Shown here piece by piece: positions 21,279-21,457 of a stretch of 21,457 bases of DNA. Below the pieces are notes generated by a model. That model had not been told where the DNA came from. It was given only the letters and a program-made list of their open reading frames with translations, and did not search any database. How positions within the stretch are numbered: the first letter of the stretch is position 1; each line of letters starts with the position of its first letter. A program made the position numbers and the translations under genes. The stretch comes from Priapulus caudatus (lineage: Eukaryota; Priapulida; Priapulimorpha; Priapulimorphida; Priapulidae), in the NCBI RefSeq assembly GCF_000485595.1, contig NW_014577766.1, forward strand, positions 110,973 through 132,429, written 5' to 3'.

Positions 21279-21457
21279 CTGGTGGGCAGAACACGAGGTA
21301 AGTTTACTTTTATATACTTTTACATCTTATTCTACTATATCTTTATAATATCTCTCCGGATAAAGACACGGTAGACGATCGTGTGAATTATAACAGTACA
21401 TTACTATATTATATATATATATAACTATATATATACTAGCATATAAGCCCATACTAA
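21279..21457 (-). other. Part of the upstream intron, AT-rich
   Basis: 179 bases with a TATATATA run at 21409-21433. No exon with a phase-2 donor ending in a P-loop sequence is visible, so the previous coding exon lies outside. Confidence 0.8.

Noticed and set aside
1-21457. Bacterial operon, CRISPR array, phage or multi-gene defence system
   Set aside because: The coding sequence is broken by 30 spliceosomal introns and belongs to one eukaryotic gene; the regular repeats are tandem without unique spacers.

Overview
The window is nuclear DNA from an animal, probably an invertebrate, and holds the middle of one large gene on the minus strand: midasin (MDN1, yeast Rea1), the giant AAA+ ATPase that removes assembly factors from maturing 60S ribosomal particles. 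I reconstruct 31 consecutive coding exons, running right to left from 21278 to 116. All 30 internal splice junctions are phase-compatible. Joined, the exons give one base of a split codon plus 2675 uninterrupted codons, about half of a protein that is usually near 5000-5600 residues. Both ends lie outside: AAA1-3 to the right, and the acidic domain and C-terminal MIDAS/VWA domain to the left. Exon identity comes from recalled midasin motifs in the correct order; no alignment was run.

Layout in transcription order: exons 1-4 (21278-19354) carry AAA4; exons 5-8 (18956-16781) carry AAA5; exons 9-15 (16248-12079) join AAA5 to AAA6 and complete AAA6. Exon 16 (11759-10110) is a 550-codon, very GC-rich exon starting the alpha-helical linker. 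Exons 17-31 (9760-116) continue the linker. Within the window the three AAA modules are spaced as expected for AAA4, AAA5 and AAA6: about 380 residues from the first to the second Walker A, then about 320 to the third.

Exons are mostly GC-rich and introns AT-rich and full of repeats. The introns hold CA, CAA and AT microsatellites; minisatellites of 20, 25, 28, 30, 103 and 118 bp; two telomere-like CCCTAA-derived tracts; a perfect 40-bp palindrome; a pogo/Tigger-like nonautonomous element whose empty target site survives in a neighbouring repeat copy; a CAGGG-ended hAT-like element; and a fold-back element built on GCGTTCACACGA. Three introns are best explained by GC-AG splicing, all with the donor GCAAGT. 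I see no second protein gene, tRNA, rRNA, CRISPR array or new multi-gene system. Metazoan origin rests on gene structure and protein similarity; TTAGGG-type telomere-like repeats fit many non-insect animals, but I cannot name the phylum.
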